A stretch of DNA of 64,000 bases from Vittaforma corneae ATCC 50505 (GCF_000231115.1 NW_006889836.1:1-64000); one strand, 5' to 3'. Positions 1-9,729 are shown, numbered from the stretch's first letter. Notes: generated from the sequence alone by a model not told the origin. Translations and numbers: made by a program.

Positions 1-98
1 CAATAAAGATTGTGAAGCCCAGAAAAATAAGCTGAGCACCTGCTTTTTACTGCCAAGCCATTCACTTTTGACATTTGTATAGCTTGCATTTTTTGCCC

Positions 99-1781
99 AT
101 GGTTTTTGAGGAAATTTTGGAAGCAATCGTTGAGAAGATTGCATCTAACTCAAAGTTCTCTAAAGAGCAGATTCGACAGTCATTGAGTGTGTACAGGGAC
201 AGCAACTCTGACTTCCTCTTGTTTTTGAACAAAGTTTCTTCCTCACCTGTGGTCGATGCTGAAAATCTTTACAATACCCTGCTTGAGAAGAAAATACCAG
301 AAATTGAAAACTTAGCCTGCCATGACACCCATTTAAGCTTCAACCTGAACAAAAAGATGTTTTTCAAGGACATACTTTGCTCAATGCATTCCCGGGATAT
401 TGATTTTGGAAAAAGTAATGTTGGGAAAAGAGATACTGTTGTAGTCGATTTTAGTAGTCCGAATATTGCAAAATTATTTCACGTGGGGCATTATAGAACA
501 ACAGTTTTGGGCAACTTTATTAAAAACCTAATGAAAAATGCAGGATACAACGTAGTGTCTCTTAATTATCTTGGGGATTGGGGTAAGCAGTTTGGGCTTG
601 TCCTGCTTGGATTCGAGATGTTCGGTAGTGAAGATGAGCTGGAAAAGAATGCGCTGATGCATTTGTTTGAGGTGTATGTTAAGATCAACAAAGAGGCTGC
701 TAACGATCCTGCCATTCATGATAATGCTCGCAATATATTTCGGGAAATGGAAGAGTTCAAAAATGAAAAATACATGTCGTTGTGGAGAAAATTCCGAGAA
801 ATGTCGATTAATAATTTTAAAAGGCTTTATAAGCAGCTTAATATTGAGTTTGACGTCTATTCTGGCGAAAGTTTTTATTATGAATCAGCCAAAGAATTTG
901 CCAGCTCCACTTCGATAGCTACGACGGAAGAAGATGGATCAAAGGTGATCGATTGTGCAGAGTACGGAAATGCACTAATTCAAAAGTCTGATGGCACAAC
1001 ACTTTACCTAACAAGAGACATCTGCTCAGCCATTGACAGGATAACTACGTACAACGCCAAAAAGCTTGTCTATGTAGTTTCCTGCGAGCAGGATTTACAC
1101 TTTAAGCAGCTGTTTTCCTGTTTAGAAAAGCTGGGATATGATCGAAGCATGTTTGAGCATGTGAACTACGGAAGTGTTAAGGGCATGTCTACGAGAGGGG
1201 GAACAGTCCATTTTCTTGAAGACATTATCCAAACCTCGTCTGAGGCCATCAAGGCCCGACTGCTAGTAAATGAAGACATGAATAGTGAAGACATTGAAAA
1301 AACAGCAAAAATATTGGCCATTTCAACACTTTTAGTTGCCGATTTTAGTGCCAAACGAATCAAAGGATATGCGTTTGATTTTGAGAAACGTGCTAATTGT
1401 GAGAAGGGTTCTGGTGCGTATCTTCAATATGCTCACTGCAGATTACACAGCATTGAGAAGAATAACAGCAGCTCAATGGCAGATGATCTCTCCAGCATTG
1501 ATTTTTCTGTGATTGATGTGCCTGAAATTCATGATCTCTGCTATCGTCTTCTTTGGTATGAACGAATTCTTAATCTCTGCCTTGAAGACTATGAGCCGTC
1601 AAGGCTTGTGCTGTATTTGATGGATCTTGCCAAGACCATAAATAATCTGATTACAAAGTTCAGGGTATTGGGAGAAAGTGAGCATATAGCCAAAGCTAGA
1701 CTGCTGATGTTTTCTGCCTGTCGAACTGTTATCAGGAATGGACTATTGGTTTTGGGCATCACACCTTTGAACAAGATGTGA
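99..1781 (+). CDS. RARS: Arginyl-tRNA synthetase, cytosolic
   Basis: Class I synthetase that charges tRNA-Arg in the cytosol. The HIGH-type signature reads HVGH at residues 128-131, inside the ArgRS-specific context SSPNIAKLFHVGHYRTT. The KMSKS-type loop reads MSTRGG at about 363-368. The C-terminal helical anticodon-binding domain ends in LGITPLNKM, close to the end of fungal ArgRS. At 560 aa it is slightly shorter than yeast ArgRS. I chose the ATG at 99 because it directly follows GCCC (gcccATGG), the start-site motif of this genome, and because upstream codons in the frame add only a few unconserved residues. The gene is complete and intact. A tRNA-Arg(ACG) gene lies at 31.8 kb, not linked to it. 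Confidence 0.95.
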   Translation: MVFEEILEAIVEKIASNSKFSKEQIRQSLSVYRDSNSDFLLFLNKVSSSPVVDAENLYNTLLEKKIPEIENLACHDTHLSFNLNKKMFFKDILCSMHSRDIDFGKSNVGKRDTVVVDFSSPNIAKLFHVGHYRTTVLGNFIKNLMKNAGYNVVSLNYLGDWGKQFGLVLLGFEMFGSEDELEKNALMHLFEVYVKINKEAANDPAIHDNARNIFREMEEFKNEKYMSLWRKFREMSINNFKRLYKQLNIEFDVYSGESFYYESAKEFASSTSIATTEEDGSKVIDCAEYGNALIQKSDGTTLYLTRDICSAIDRITTYNAKKLVYVVSCEQDLHFKQLFSCLEKLGYDRSMFEHVNYGSVKGMSTRGGTVHFLEDIIQTSSEAIKARLLVNEDMNSEDIEKTAKILAISTLLVADFSAKRIKGYAFDFEKRANCEKGSGAYLQYAHCRLHSIEKNNSSSMADDLSSIDFSVIDVPEIHDLCYRLLWYERILNLCLEDYEPSRLVLYLMDLAKTINNLITKFRVLGESEHIAKARLLMFSACRTVIRNGLLVLGITPLNKM

Positions 1782-1936
1782 TGATGGATTTTATTAAAGT
1801 GGGTTGAGGTTAAAAATGCAGCCCTTGTTTTATGCTGTGGTGTGACTGGTGCCTTGTTTTTTTATTTCCATCGGCAACATCTGTATACCATACGTTTCTT
1901 TGCCTCTGTCTTTCTATTTATTTTTTAGATTATTTC

Positions 1937-1952
1937 AAAATTTTTAAGCCCA
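1937..1952 (+). promoter_or_regulatory. AAATTT + CCC start-site motif of the TFIIF-alpha gene
   Basis: AAAATTTTTAAGCCCA ends directly at the ATG at 1953. It is one of the clearest copies of the AT-rich element followed by CCC seen before most genes here. In Microsporidia this combination is known as a transcription-start signal that leaves a very short 5' leader. Confidence 0.6.
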
Positions 1953-2810
1953 ATGAAACAATTCAATCTAATTTACTCACCAAATGACAGTGAAATGTAC
2001 TTGTTCAATGATCTGGATTTGAGCAAGCTCTCAGAGCCTCTTACAATTGAGAGGGAAGAGCAGGTCCAGGAAGAGGAGCAGGTCTTTGAAAAGAAAAAGA
2101 GCGAGGTTGTTGAGTATGAGGACGAGAATTATGTTTCCCTGAGAGAAAGAGAGCAGGATCCATTTGTTATCGTGGATTGTGAGTCTAGAACGATGTGTGG
2201 AAAGTTCCAGAACATCTCCGATAGTGCAAGCATGTACTTTGCCCTGATAAATGTTGGCAATTCGTTGAGAGTGGTTCCCATTTCCAAATGGTACAGATTT
2301 GTGCAAAAGAACCAGTTTTCTGAAGGAGATGTTGATGGACTAGAGAAGAATTTGGGTCATATTGAAATAGAAACGGAAGAGTCCGAGTCTCAGCATGAAA
2401 TCGACTACGACAATGTCTTCGATGATGACGATGGGGACATGAATGAAGTTTATGTCTATAAGGAGAAAGAGCTTTCAACATCAGGAAGGAAAATGCAAGG
2501 ACTGGTAGAGTGCTATGAGGAGAACATCAACGAAGAAGTAAAGGAGGAAGCAGAAGAGAAACCAGAGGCAGTAGAGAATGCTAAAAAAGCCAAGGTTGAT
2601 ACTGAGTATGTAAAGAAGTTAACAAACGACGACATTAGAAGAGCATTTAAAGGAAGGAAGATTTCGGTCAAGGACTTGTTATTGAATCTACGATCAAATT
2701 TCAAAATGGATGAATCCGAGAAGAATCTAATACGAAATTTTTTGAAGGAGAGCTGCACCTTTGAAACTGATTCTGTCACGGGCGATAAGATCTTTAAGCT
2801 GAAAAAGTAA
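1953..2810 (+). CDS. TFG1: Transcription initiation factor TFIIF alpha subunit (RAP74/Tfg1)
   Basis: RNA polymerase II general factor. The N-terminal half has a RAP74-like dimerisation strand set (residues about 70-112: PFVIVDCESRTM, then YFALINV and ISKWYRF, the usual P..WY.F ending). An acidic, Glu-rich linker follows (about 125-210). The last 65 residues match the RAP74 winged-helix domain (TNDDIRRAFKGRKISVKDLL and onward to the Lys-rich end), which binds the FCP1 phosphatase tail in other species. At 285 aa it is much shorter than human RAP74 (517 aa); the reduction is in the linker. The start is set by AAAATTTTTAAGCCCAATG. It is an intact gene with MED31 and MAT1 as functional relatives elsewhere in the window. 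Confidence 0.8.
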   Translation: MKQFNLIYSPNDSEMYLFNDLDLSKLSEPLTIEREEQVQEEEQVFEKKKSEVVEYEDENYVSLREREQDPFVIVDCESRTMCGKFQNISDSASMYFALINVGNSLRVVPISKWYRFVQKNQFSEGDVDGLEKNLGHIEIETEESESQHEIDYDNVFDDDDGDMNEVYVYKEKELSTSGRKMQGLVECYEENINEEVKEEAEEKPEAVENAKKAKVDTEYVKKLTNDDIRRAFKGRKISVKDLLLNLRSNFKMDESEKNLIRNFLKESCTFETDSVTGDKIFKLKK

Positions 2811-3023
2811 ACTGAAATACAAGCCTAGCACATTGTACATCAACTTCACTGGGCTGATATGATGACCGATCGGTAGACTGTGGATAATGACTCCTGAAGC
2901 TGACCATTTTTGAGAAATAAATTTAGTAGACTGAGTGTATTGTCAACAGCAGTTTATGACACATTTATATGACATAAGTATAGTAAATGTGCTGAGTAAA
3001 GTATGTCCTTGTTTAAATTTATT

Positions 3024-4133
3024 TTATTCATCAAAAACACTAAATATTCTGCTTACTGTGGTAGCTGCAACACTTTTCATGGAAACAGACGCCTTGAGAA
3101 TCCTTATTGCAGCACACAGCCCTTTGCTATCTGCAATTTCACAAAGCTTCTCAACCGCACCATCTTCAATTTCTACATCGTTCGAAGCACAGTAGTTCCT
3201 CAGGATATCGCCTGTTTCTGATGCGGTATACTTATAGAACCTTAAGCTAATCTCACCCGCAACCTGGCGGCTATCTTCTTGGTCAAAAACCAAAAATACT
3301 GTTGGATGTAACATTCCTGAGCATACAGAAATTATACACTTAATCTCATCTTCAGATAGCGCTTCACATCCATCAATAACCAAAACGCCTCTTTCTAATC
3401 CTGCCTTACCCTCTTTTAGAAGCTTAGCTACTTTTTTATCTACTTCGTTTCTAATATACCCATTAATATACACATCTGTATAAAGATATTCTTCGCCGTT
3501 TTCTTTGAAGTTAAGTGTGTCCAACTCATTTAGTGTTAGTGTTGTGTGAACAGTCTCAGTTTTTATGCACTCTCCTTCAGGCAGCTGGATCTTTGGAAGT
3601 AAGTCAAATGCCAAGGATGGGTTCCTTTCGGATAATCGGCCCTGTCGCACTACAAAGCAGCTCTCTTTGTAGATCTTTATGATGTCTCCAACACACACTC
3701 TTTCTCTTTCTAGCTCCTTTCTGATTCTTACTCCAATACCAAACACTGATTCCATATCTCTTGTCTTCAAATGGATCTTACCATTTGACATAGATATGAC
3801 CTCGCCCTCCACGATTTTCAGATACTCCTTTATTGTAACAGCAGTTACGGACCGAATAAGCTTGTGCAGCTTTTGAACACTCAGCTTTCCATCGTCTCTA
3901 ATCTCCTCGGCATCAACAATACAGGACATTGTTCTCCTTTCGTGTACTCCTTTACAAATGAATGTATGTCTTCCTGATCCTCGTGGGCCAAAGACAGTGA
4001 CAACGGATCCTTGGTCTGACTCCAGGATCCTCTTTAGAAGCGGAAGATAGATGCTGGCTCTTCCTGTTGTAAGATATCGCAAACACTCATGTCCAGTCTC
4101 CTCGGAAGACAGCACATTTAGAAGACCATGCAT
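3024..4133 (-). CDS. RuvB-like (RVB1/RVB2 family) protein with degenerate ATPase motifs
   Basis: The RuvBL fold is recognisable, closer to RVB2. It has the OB-like insertion domain (about 104-154: GEVISMSNGKIHLKTRDMES, then VGDIIKI), the segment ECIKTETVHTTLTLNELD (about 188-205), and the block before Walker B (EGKAGLERGVLVID). Family members are AAA+ ATPases of INO80/SWR1, TIP60 and R2TP. The active site is altered: Walker A reads GPRGSGRHT (49-57) instead of GxxGxGKT, Walker B reads VLVIDGCEAL (DG at 254-255 instead of DE), and the sensor-2 region reads GLCAAIRIL, without the usual LRYAIQL arginine. It is 369 aa against about 460, the loss being at the N-terminus and around sensor 1. The start follows GCCCCA. 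The frame is intact, so this is not simple decay. RVB normally forms hetero-hexamers; a catalytic partner would have to lie elsewhere. Confidence 0.8.
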   Translation of the reverse strand: MHGLLNVLSSEETGHECLRYLTTGRASIYLPLLKRILESDQGSVVTVFGPRGSGRHTFICKGVHERRTMSCIVDAEEIRDDGKLSVQKLHKLIRSVTAVTIKEYLKIVEGEVISMSNGKIHLKTRDMESVFGIGVRIRKELERERVCVGDIIKIYKESCFVVRQGRLSERNPSLAFDLLPKIQLPEGECIKTETVHTTLTLNELDTLNFKENGEEYLYTDVYINGYIRNEVDKKVAKLLKEGKAGLERGVLVIDGCEALSEDEIKCIISVCSGMLHPTVFLVFDQEDSRQVAGEISLRFYKYTASETGDILRNYCASNDVEIEDGAVEKLCEIADSKGLCAAIRILKASVSMKSVAATTVSRIFSVFDE

Positions 4134-4472
4134 TGGGGCACTTGTGTTTTCAAAGTTTTAGTTTTTAGAATGGTGAAATTTAAAAGCCAGTAAATATGCC
4201 TTTCTCTTTATATAAAGCAAATGAAAAACAAGACGGAAAACCAATTGGCACATAACTGTTCCAAATAGATTAAATGACTGCTGATGCAAGAAAGCACACC
4301 GGCATGTGCTGGCCCTAGAAGTATGCTGCTGTATGCCTGCACGATGTTATCTATAGTATCAATGATACAGTCATTGCGGTACTGGGCTAAGGTCTGTTGT
4401 TCAAGCGCATTGTCTTTATTAACTGCATTAAGTACATACAGCCGTCATAGATCCTCTCGAAGTTCTCTTCGA
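4134..4472. other. Spacer between RuvB-like gene and tRNA-Glu
   Basis: No supported gene. It contains the AAATTTAAAA stretch near 4173, probably part of the leftward promoter, and a 6-bp hairpin with arms AGCACA and TGTGCT near 4290-4310, too weak to call. Confidence 0.4.
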
Positions 4473-4544
4473 TCCCTGATGGTCCAGTGGTTAGGATATC
4501 TGCCTCTCACGCAGGTGGCCTGGGTTCGATTCCCGGTCGGGGAA
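4473..4544 (+). tRNA. tRNA-Glu (anticodon CTC)
   Basis: 72-nt cloverleaf. The acceptor TCCCTGA pairs with TCGGGGA (one G-U) and the discriminator is A. The anticodon loop CTCTCAC gives anticodon CTC. The T arm has GGTTCGATTCC with CTGGG/CCCGG pairing. It has no intron. It sits 167 nt before the MutL gene. Confidence 0.95.
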
Positions 4545-4710
4545 ACGTACTTATTATATTGAGTTCAAAGGGCTTCTTCGCCGTATGCTTTTGCACTGTG
4601 CCAATTTATCTACTGGACTATTTGGATGTTTTTATAAGTATTCGTGGTTTTGGTGATTTTGGAGCGTTCCCTCCAGATTGGCCTTTTAAGTAGAATCCCC
4701 AAGTTGCTCA

Positions 4711-6822
4711 ATGATCTATAGAATCTCAGACGAGCTTTCAAAACTAATCAAGTCACAGCAATATGTTCATGATAGCTACATTGTAGCCAAGGAATTGATT
4801 GAGAATTCACTCGATGCAGGATCATCAAGGATTTCTGTTGCTATAACTGAAACTTCAATTTCTGTTGAAGACAATGGATGTGGTATTGAGGATCTCGACC
4901 TAATATGCAAACCAGGGTTTACATCAAAGGAGGACACATCCTATCGTGTTCTTGGCATTTCTTATTCAAATTCGAAGTTTACCCATGGCTTTAGAGGCCA
5001 GGCACTCTCAGCAATTTCTGAAATGTGTGATGTTGAAATAACATCAAGAACAAGCCAAAAAACATTGGGTTTATGCAAAAACTACACAACAGGAAGGACA
5101 GAGATGAAACCAAGAGAGCAAGGAACAACTGTAAAAGTCGAAAATATGTTTAAGCGCTGTCCTATTAGGCAGCAATCCAACAGAAAAACCATTAGAAAAT
5201 CTTTAGCCAAAATCATAAACCTTATAAAAGCCTACTTGTATGTATATCCTGTATATTTTAAGCTTGTGTTTAATAGTTGCACATTAATTAGTGAATGTGG
5301 AGATGAAAACACTACTGACATTGCCATTTCTAAGCATGGCCCGGTGCATTTTGAAATTAGAGACGAGAAATTTAAATTTCTATTGTTCCCATTTGATAAA
5401 TCAAGTACCCAGGTCATCATGATTGAAAAAAGAGTTTGTAAATTCGAGAGGGTTTCCCAGCTGGTAAGCAAGATATTTGAAATGTATTTTGCATATCCCC
5501 CTACCTATATTTTAACTTTGAGAGATGAATGCGATGTTAATCTATCAGTTGACAAAACTGAGGTAATACTGCGAAGCAGTAAGTACGTTGAAAATAGAAT
5601 AAAATCAGAACTTGACAGATACTTTGCCCTAAAGCTGTACATTCGCGAAACCAGCCATATTGATGAACACTGCAGCACTAATGAAGATGTTGTTCAAAAC
5701 GGTGATAGCCTTACAAAAAGTACAGCATCCGATGAAAATAAAAATTTCGAGGTTGCCAGTCAGATGCACATGAAAACCAATACTGAAGCAGAAAGTACTA
5801 CTTTCGAAGGAAATAAAAATCATCCAGAGGATACTCTGAATGGCCAGAGTGTTTTTTCCATAAATTGTCTTAAACCTGAAAACACTGTTGAGTATATATC
5901 TGCTTCTGAGCAAGACAAATGTAATAACATTGATGAAGAGCTTGAAACCTTGTATAGGAGCCATGCAAACACAAATGCAGATGATGCAATTGGTTTAAAT
6001 GACGATTGTGGTAGTTCGAACGTCAAGCGAAGTAGGCACGAAATTGGAAGTCAAATATGCTGCAAAACACACTATGATCATGGCAATATCGCCATCAACA
6101 CATCATTGGATGATAACAATATCAGTATGTTTGACAGTGTCATTTGCAGTAGTATTGGTGAAGTACCCACAAGGAGGATACAAGACGACACCACATGCTC
6201 TGTTTATAATTTTATTAAAGAGGAATCACTAGGCCATTCAAGGCTTGTCTTCGATAAAAGTGACTTTAAAGAAATGCATATCATAGGACAGTTCAATCAA
6301 GGCTTTATTTTATGTATTCTCAAAAAAGGCAACTCGACTTTTTTGATTGCAGTTGATCAACACGCAGCCGATGAAATTTACAATTTTGAAAGACTCAAAT
6401 GTACTTTCAAGCTCAAAAAACAAAGATTGTTGACTCCAATTCAGCTCGAGTTTTCACCGATTCAACGGCTTTTGATTGAGGAACACAAACAAACCTTGGA
6501 AGACAATGGATTTGTGATTTCGGAGAATTTGCTATTGTCCTTTCCCGTATATCAGGGGGTATTCTTCTCTGTGGAGGATTTTTACTCAATACTTGATTCT
6601 ATCTCAAAAGGCATCCTCGTTCCTGAAAAATTCAAAAACATTATGGCTTCAAAAGCCTGTAGGTCGAGCATAATGATCGGCACATCGCTGTCAATGAAAG
6701 AAATGCGGCGTATTTTAGACAACTTGTCTGTTCTTGATCTGCCATGGAACTGTCCACATGGTCGCCCCACCTTCAAAGTTCTATGCGAAATGAAAAGCAT
6801 TAAAAGTTACCCAAACAGTTGA
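4711..6822 (+). CDS. PMS1: DNA mismatch repair MutL homologue, PMS2 type (yeast Pms1)
   Basis: Subunit of the MutL-alpha endonuclease acting after MutS in mismatch repair. The N-terminal GHKL ATPase has KELIENSLDAG, EDNGCGI and the ATP-lid motif GFRGQALSAI (within about residues 25-105). A variable, polar linker spans about 310-510. The C-terminal domain carries the full metal-dependent nuclease signature DQHAADEIYNFE (549-560), ACR (649-651) and CPHGRP (681-686), so it should nick DNA and is PMS2-like rather than MLH1-like. It is 703 aa, against about 860-870 in human and yeast, and intact. CCCC lies 12 nt upstream of the ATG. The MLH1 partner is not in this window. Confidence 0.93.
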   Translation: MIYRISDELSKLIKSQQYVHDSYIVAKELIENSLDAGSSRISVAITETSISVEDNGCGIEDLDLICKPGFTSKEDTSYRVLGISYSNSKFTHGFRGQALSAISEMCDVEITSRTSQKTLGLCKNYTTGRTEMKPREQGTTVKVENMFKRCPIRQQSNRKTIRKSLAKIINLIKAYLYVYPVYFKLVFNSCTLISECGDENTTDIAISKHGPVHFEIRDEKFKFLLFPFDKSSTQVIMIEKRVCKFERVSQLVSKIFEMYFAYPPTYILTLRDECDVNLSVDKTEVILRSSKYVENRIKSELDRYFALKLYIRETSHIDEHCSTNEDVVQNGDSLTKSTASDENKNFEVASQMHMKTNTEAESTTFEGNKNHPEDTLNGQSVFSINCLKPENTVEYISASEQDKCNNIDEELETLYRSHANTNADDAIGLNDDCGSSNVKRSRHEIGSQICCKTHYDHGNIAINTSLDDNNISMFDSVICSSIGEVPTRRIQDDTTCSVYNFIKEESLGHSRLVFDKSDFKEMHIIGQFNQGFILCILKKGNSTFLIAVDQHAADEIYNFERLKCTFKLKKQRLLTPIQLEFSPIQRLLIEEHKQTLEDNGFVISENLLLSFPVYQGVFFSVEDFYSILDSISKGILVPEKFKNIMASKACRSSIMIGTSLSMKEMRRILDNLSVLDLPWNCPHGRPTFKVLCEMKSIKSYPNS

Positions 6823-6941
6823 TTTTGATAAAACTTTAATAAATATATGATTTGGAGTGATATTCAACAATTTCGCATGCAATTGGCGAAGCATAGTTAT
6901 CAAATATTGAAGTTTATTTAACATCGCTGTATTACTTCAAC

Positions 6942-8227
6942 TTACAAGAGTGTTGTTACTTCATCCTCAATAAATGCCTGATGAAGAGATTCAAGGGTAA
7001 ATTTCTTAGATATTGAGCCCATTCCAGACTGGATGTTGCCCAAAACCTTCAAATCCTCCTCATCAGAAACAAAATCAATAACAAACCCAGATCTATTGAA
7101 CCTTCCCGATCTACCAATTCTGTGGATGTATGTCTGCTGGTCCTCTGCTGATGAAAAATTTGGAATGTCAAAGTTAACAATTAAATTAACTTGAGGAATG
7201 TCCATTCCACGAGCAAAAACATTGGTGGACACAAGAGTCTTGGTCTTTGCATGCAGAAAATCATTAAAGGCCGAGTCCCGCTCTGCAGGTGTAAGATTTC
7301 CATGTATCAAAGAGACCGAAAACCATCATCACGCATCACTTTTGCAACGAAATCTGCTGTGTTCTTTGTTGCCACAAAGATGATACTTTGTGCAACCGTC
7401 AAGTATCCAAATAGCGACTTAAGAGCATCAATTTTCTTGGATTTAGGAACTTCAATGTAATACAGCTGGATTTTGTCTGCCTTCTCGTTTTTTTCCAAAA
7501 ATTTGTCGGCATTTGGCGCCAGTTTTGACAACGCTTTTTGTGAAAGTTCGGAATAGGTGGCTGAAAAGAATATTTTCTGTGTCTTTTCAAATTTTTTCAA
7601 GAGTTTTAAGGTCAAAGCAATAAAGGCCTGATTTGAGATCAAATCATCGGCCTCATCTAATATTAGCATCTTCATGGATTCGGGGATCAAAATGGAATTG
7701 TTAACAAGATTTATAATCTTTCCAGGTGCGCCAACTACTATTTCTTCAGTAATTGCCGTTTTCTCAAAATCGCCAAGTGCAAAACAGACACTTAGGCTAA
7801 CAAATTCTGCCAGCTTCTTAATGACAGTTCCAATTTGCATGCAAAGCTCTCTTGTTGGTGATAAAATCAAAACCTGTGGGCCTTTTTTTGGTTCTGCTTT
7901 CTGCAGAGCGCCCAATGCAAATGCGATGGTCTTTCCCGTGCCACTTTTACTCTGAAATGCCGCATCCTTCCCCTTAATTATCTGGGGAATGGCGAGATTC
8001 TGGATGAGAGTTGGCTTTTCAAGTCCCATGGAGTACATTCCCTGTATCAATTCATTCTTCAGACCCATCGACTCAAATGTTGAGTTAGCAATCAGCTCCT
8101 GCCCAGATTTGAGCTGCAGTGAATATAGCTGATCGTTGTTTAGATTTGAGACTTTGCTAGTATCTTCTCTCAGAGAAACAAGAAGCTCTTTTGCCACCTC
8201 TTTGTCATCCTGCATTGGAGTGGCCAT
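6942..8227 (-). CDS. DBP5: DEAD-box RNA helicase DBP5/DDX19-like, split by one frameshift
   Basis: mRNA-export helicase acting at the cytoplasmic face of the nuclear pore. The first part (8227-7307) has the Q-motif region, motif I SKSGTGKT, PTRELCMQ, DEAD (in LILDEADDLI) and FSATY. The second part (7310-6942) has IHGNLT, TNVFARGMD, YIHRIGRSGRFNRSG and a C-terminal helix. Together they give about 428 aa, the family length. The break is at the run of four A at 7319-7322 (T on the coding strand): one more T would restore DGFSVSLIHG, so a sequence error is likely. The start follows AAATTTTTACCCA. DBP5 is preferred over eIF4A or Sub2 because of the N-terminal extension and the LYSLQLKSG...IANSTFESMGL entry. 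Confidence 0.85.
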
Positions 8228-8240
8228 TGGGTAAAAATTT
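8228..8240 (-). promoter_or_regulatory. AAATTT + CCC start-site motif of DBP5
   Basis: On the minus strand AAATTTTTACCCA runs directly into the DBP5 ATG. It is a textbook copy of the start-site motif shared by most genes here. Confidence 0.6.
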
Positions 8241-8299
8241 AGAAAGGACTAAATAGAAAACACTGGCAAATAGCTGATGGCAATAACTATAGAGCTGTC

Positions 8300-8337
8300 A
8301 TAGAGGTTCTAGACCATAGTGGTATTTAGAACCCTAT
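8300..8337. repeat. Imperfect inverted repeat between DBP5 and the CDK-like kinase
   Basis: ATAG, GGTTCTA and ACCA pair with TGGT, TAGAACC and CTAT around a TAG loop, with small bulges: 15 pairs in 38 nt. It lies between two divergent genes. It may be an operator or RNA hairpin, or chance in AT-rich DNA. Confidence 0.5.
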
Positions 8338-8478
8338 CAGCAGTCGACTGCACCAAAAGTTAATTATTATCAAAGCCAGCAGTAATGCTCTAGAGTACAC
8401 ATCGCCATTGCATATGAGTGTGAGCATGTATGGCATACCGTTAAAGTTTATTTTATAAACAGCCAAACACCCTTCGAC

Positions 8479-9312
8479 ATGAAAAGTAAGAGAATCAAAG
8501 TCTTACAGTTACTTCACCAGGGAAACAACTCCAAGACTGTGTTGGGGATGATTTCTAGAAAAAAGTGTGTTGTAAAGAAATACTACACTAGGAACTCGCT
8601 GGAATTCCTTAGAGAAAAAGAAATACTGGGATCATTGAATCATCCTAGCATCTTGAGACTATTTTACATTGGAAAAACAAGAACACTGGCCACCGATTTT
8701 GTTGGAGAAACATTACGAAGTCTTATTTCAAGAAAAAACATCGGTACCGAGGAATTAGCAAAGTTTTCTATGCAGATCCTCAATGCCTTGGAGTATATTC
8801 ACTCTAAGGGAATAGTTCATTTTGATATCAAACCTGAAAATATTGTCATTTGTGGTGATATTCTCAAGATTATTGACTTTGATTCCGCAAAGTATGAGCA
8901 TGAAATAATCAAAATCAACAACTTTACAAACACATACACTTCACTGGAGTATCTTGTTGGATTGAAGACTGCCCATTCATTCAAAGATATTTGGTCATTT
9001 GGGTGTATTTTCTATGAGATGGTCTGCTATGAATGCTTGTTTAAAAATGGAAATGCATTCAAGCTTGTTGCTGAAATACTGCAAACATTTGGATCACCCG
9101 ACAAATCTGCATATTCGGATCTTCAAATCAAGCATCTTGATTTTGTCAACGTATTTGGGATTACTCAAAAAACACAATTCCATGAAAAATTTTCAAAGAT
9201 TAGCCAAAAATATCATCAGATACTTGCTGAAGTTTTTAAAATGAACCCACACGAGAGAATATCAGCGAAACGACTGAAGAAAGACATAACCAAATGCTTC
9301 ATCTTTCAATAA
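8479..9312 (+). CDS. Divergent CDK/CMGC-like protein kinase
   Basis: Small Ser/Thr kinase of 277 aa, barely a kinase domain. A VVKKYY strand supplies the ATP lysine (33 or 34). The catalytic loop reads HFDIKPEN (114-121), where HRD has become HFD. The metal motif is DFD (133-135) instead of DFG. The P+1 and alpha-F regions SLEYLVGLK and KDIWSFGCIFYEM are CDK-like. The glycine-rich loop is poor (QLLHQGNNSKTVL) and no PSTAIRE-type helix is visible. The catalytic and metal aspartates are present, so activity is possible. CCC lies 8 nt before the ATG. I cannot assign it to a particular CDK. Confidence 0.75.
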   Translation: MKSKRIKVLQLLHQGNNSKTVLGMISRKKCVVKKYYTRNSLEFLREKEILGSLNHPSILRLFYIGKTRTLATDFVGETLRSLISRKNIGTEELAKFSMQILNALEYIHSKGIVHFDIKPENIVICGDILKIIDFDSAKYEHEIIKINNFTNTYTSLEYLVGLKTAHSFKDIWSFGCIFYEMVCYECLFKNGNAFKLVAEILQTFGSPDKSAYSDLQIKHLDFVNVFGITQKTQFHEKFSKISQKYHQILAEVFKMNPHERISAKRLKKDITKCFIFQ

Positions 9313-9729
9313 CGCTATTGCAATGCAATATGTACATTAGATGCTTTTGAGCATTAAAGGCTGTTGATAGAGATAAGAATATTTGGTTCATTGAAACCAT
9401 AGTTATCCAAGCATTTTCAAATGTATGCTACCGAAACACTCTACCGCTTACTAGGGTCCCAAGAACACGCTTCTTTTTTCCTAGATTGTGGCAGGCCAAG
9501 AATGCCATGCTAAAACTATAAATACCGGTTTTGTCTTCAACCTTAGTGCATCCCATGCTACATTCTATATTGGCTAATCAACTGCAACAATATACATTCA
9601 GGCTAGATTGTATTATGTTTTGGGATCTCTATGTTAGCTGGCTATGTGTACACACTTCATACCATTTTCCATCTGTCTTTCCATCCAAAATATTTTCAAA
9701 CACAAATTTCTGAACATTCCTAGCCCAAG
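9313..9729. other. Spacer between CDK-like kinase and NOT1
   Basis: About 417 bp with no supported gene. A TATAAATA-like element lies near 9518-9525, and short ORFs show no conserved residues. Confidence 0.4.

Noticed and set aside
4285..4312. Hairpin AGCACA...TGTGCT as a small RNA or terminator
   Set aside because: Only six pairs, with no flanking promoter or terminator.
9531..9713. 60-codon frame before NOT1
   Set aside because: Low-complexity, no motif, no similarity; it lies in the NOT1 promoter region.
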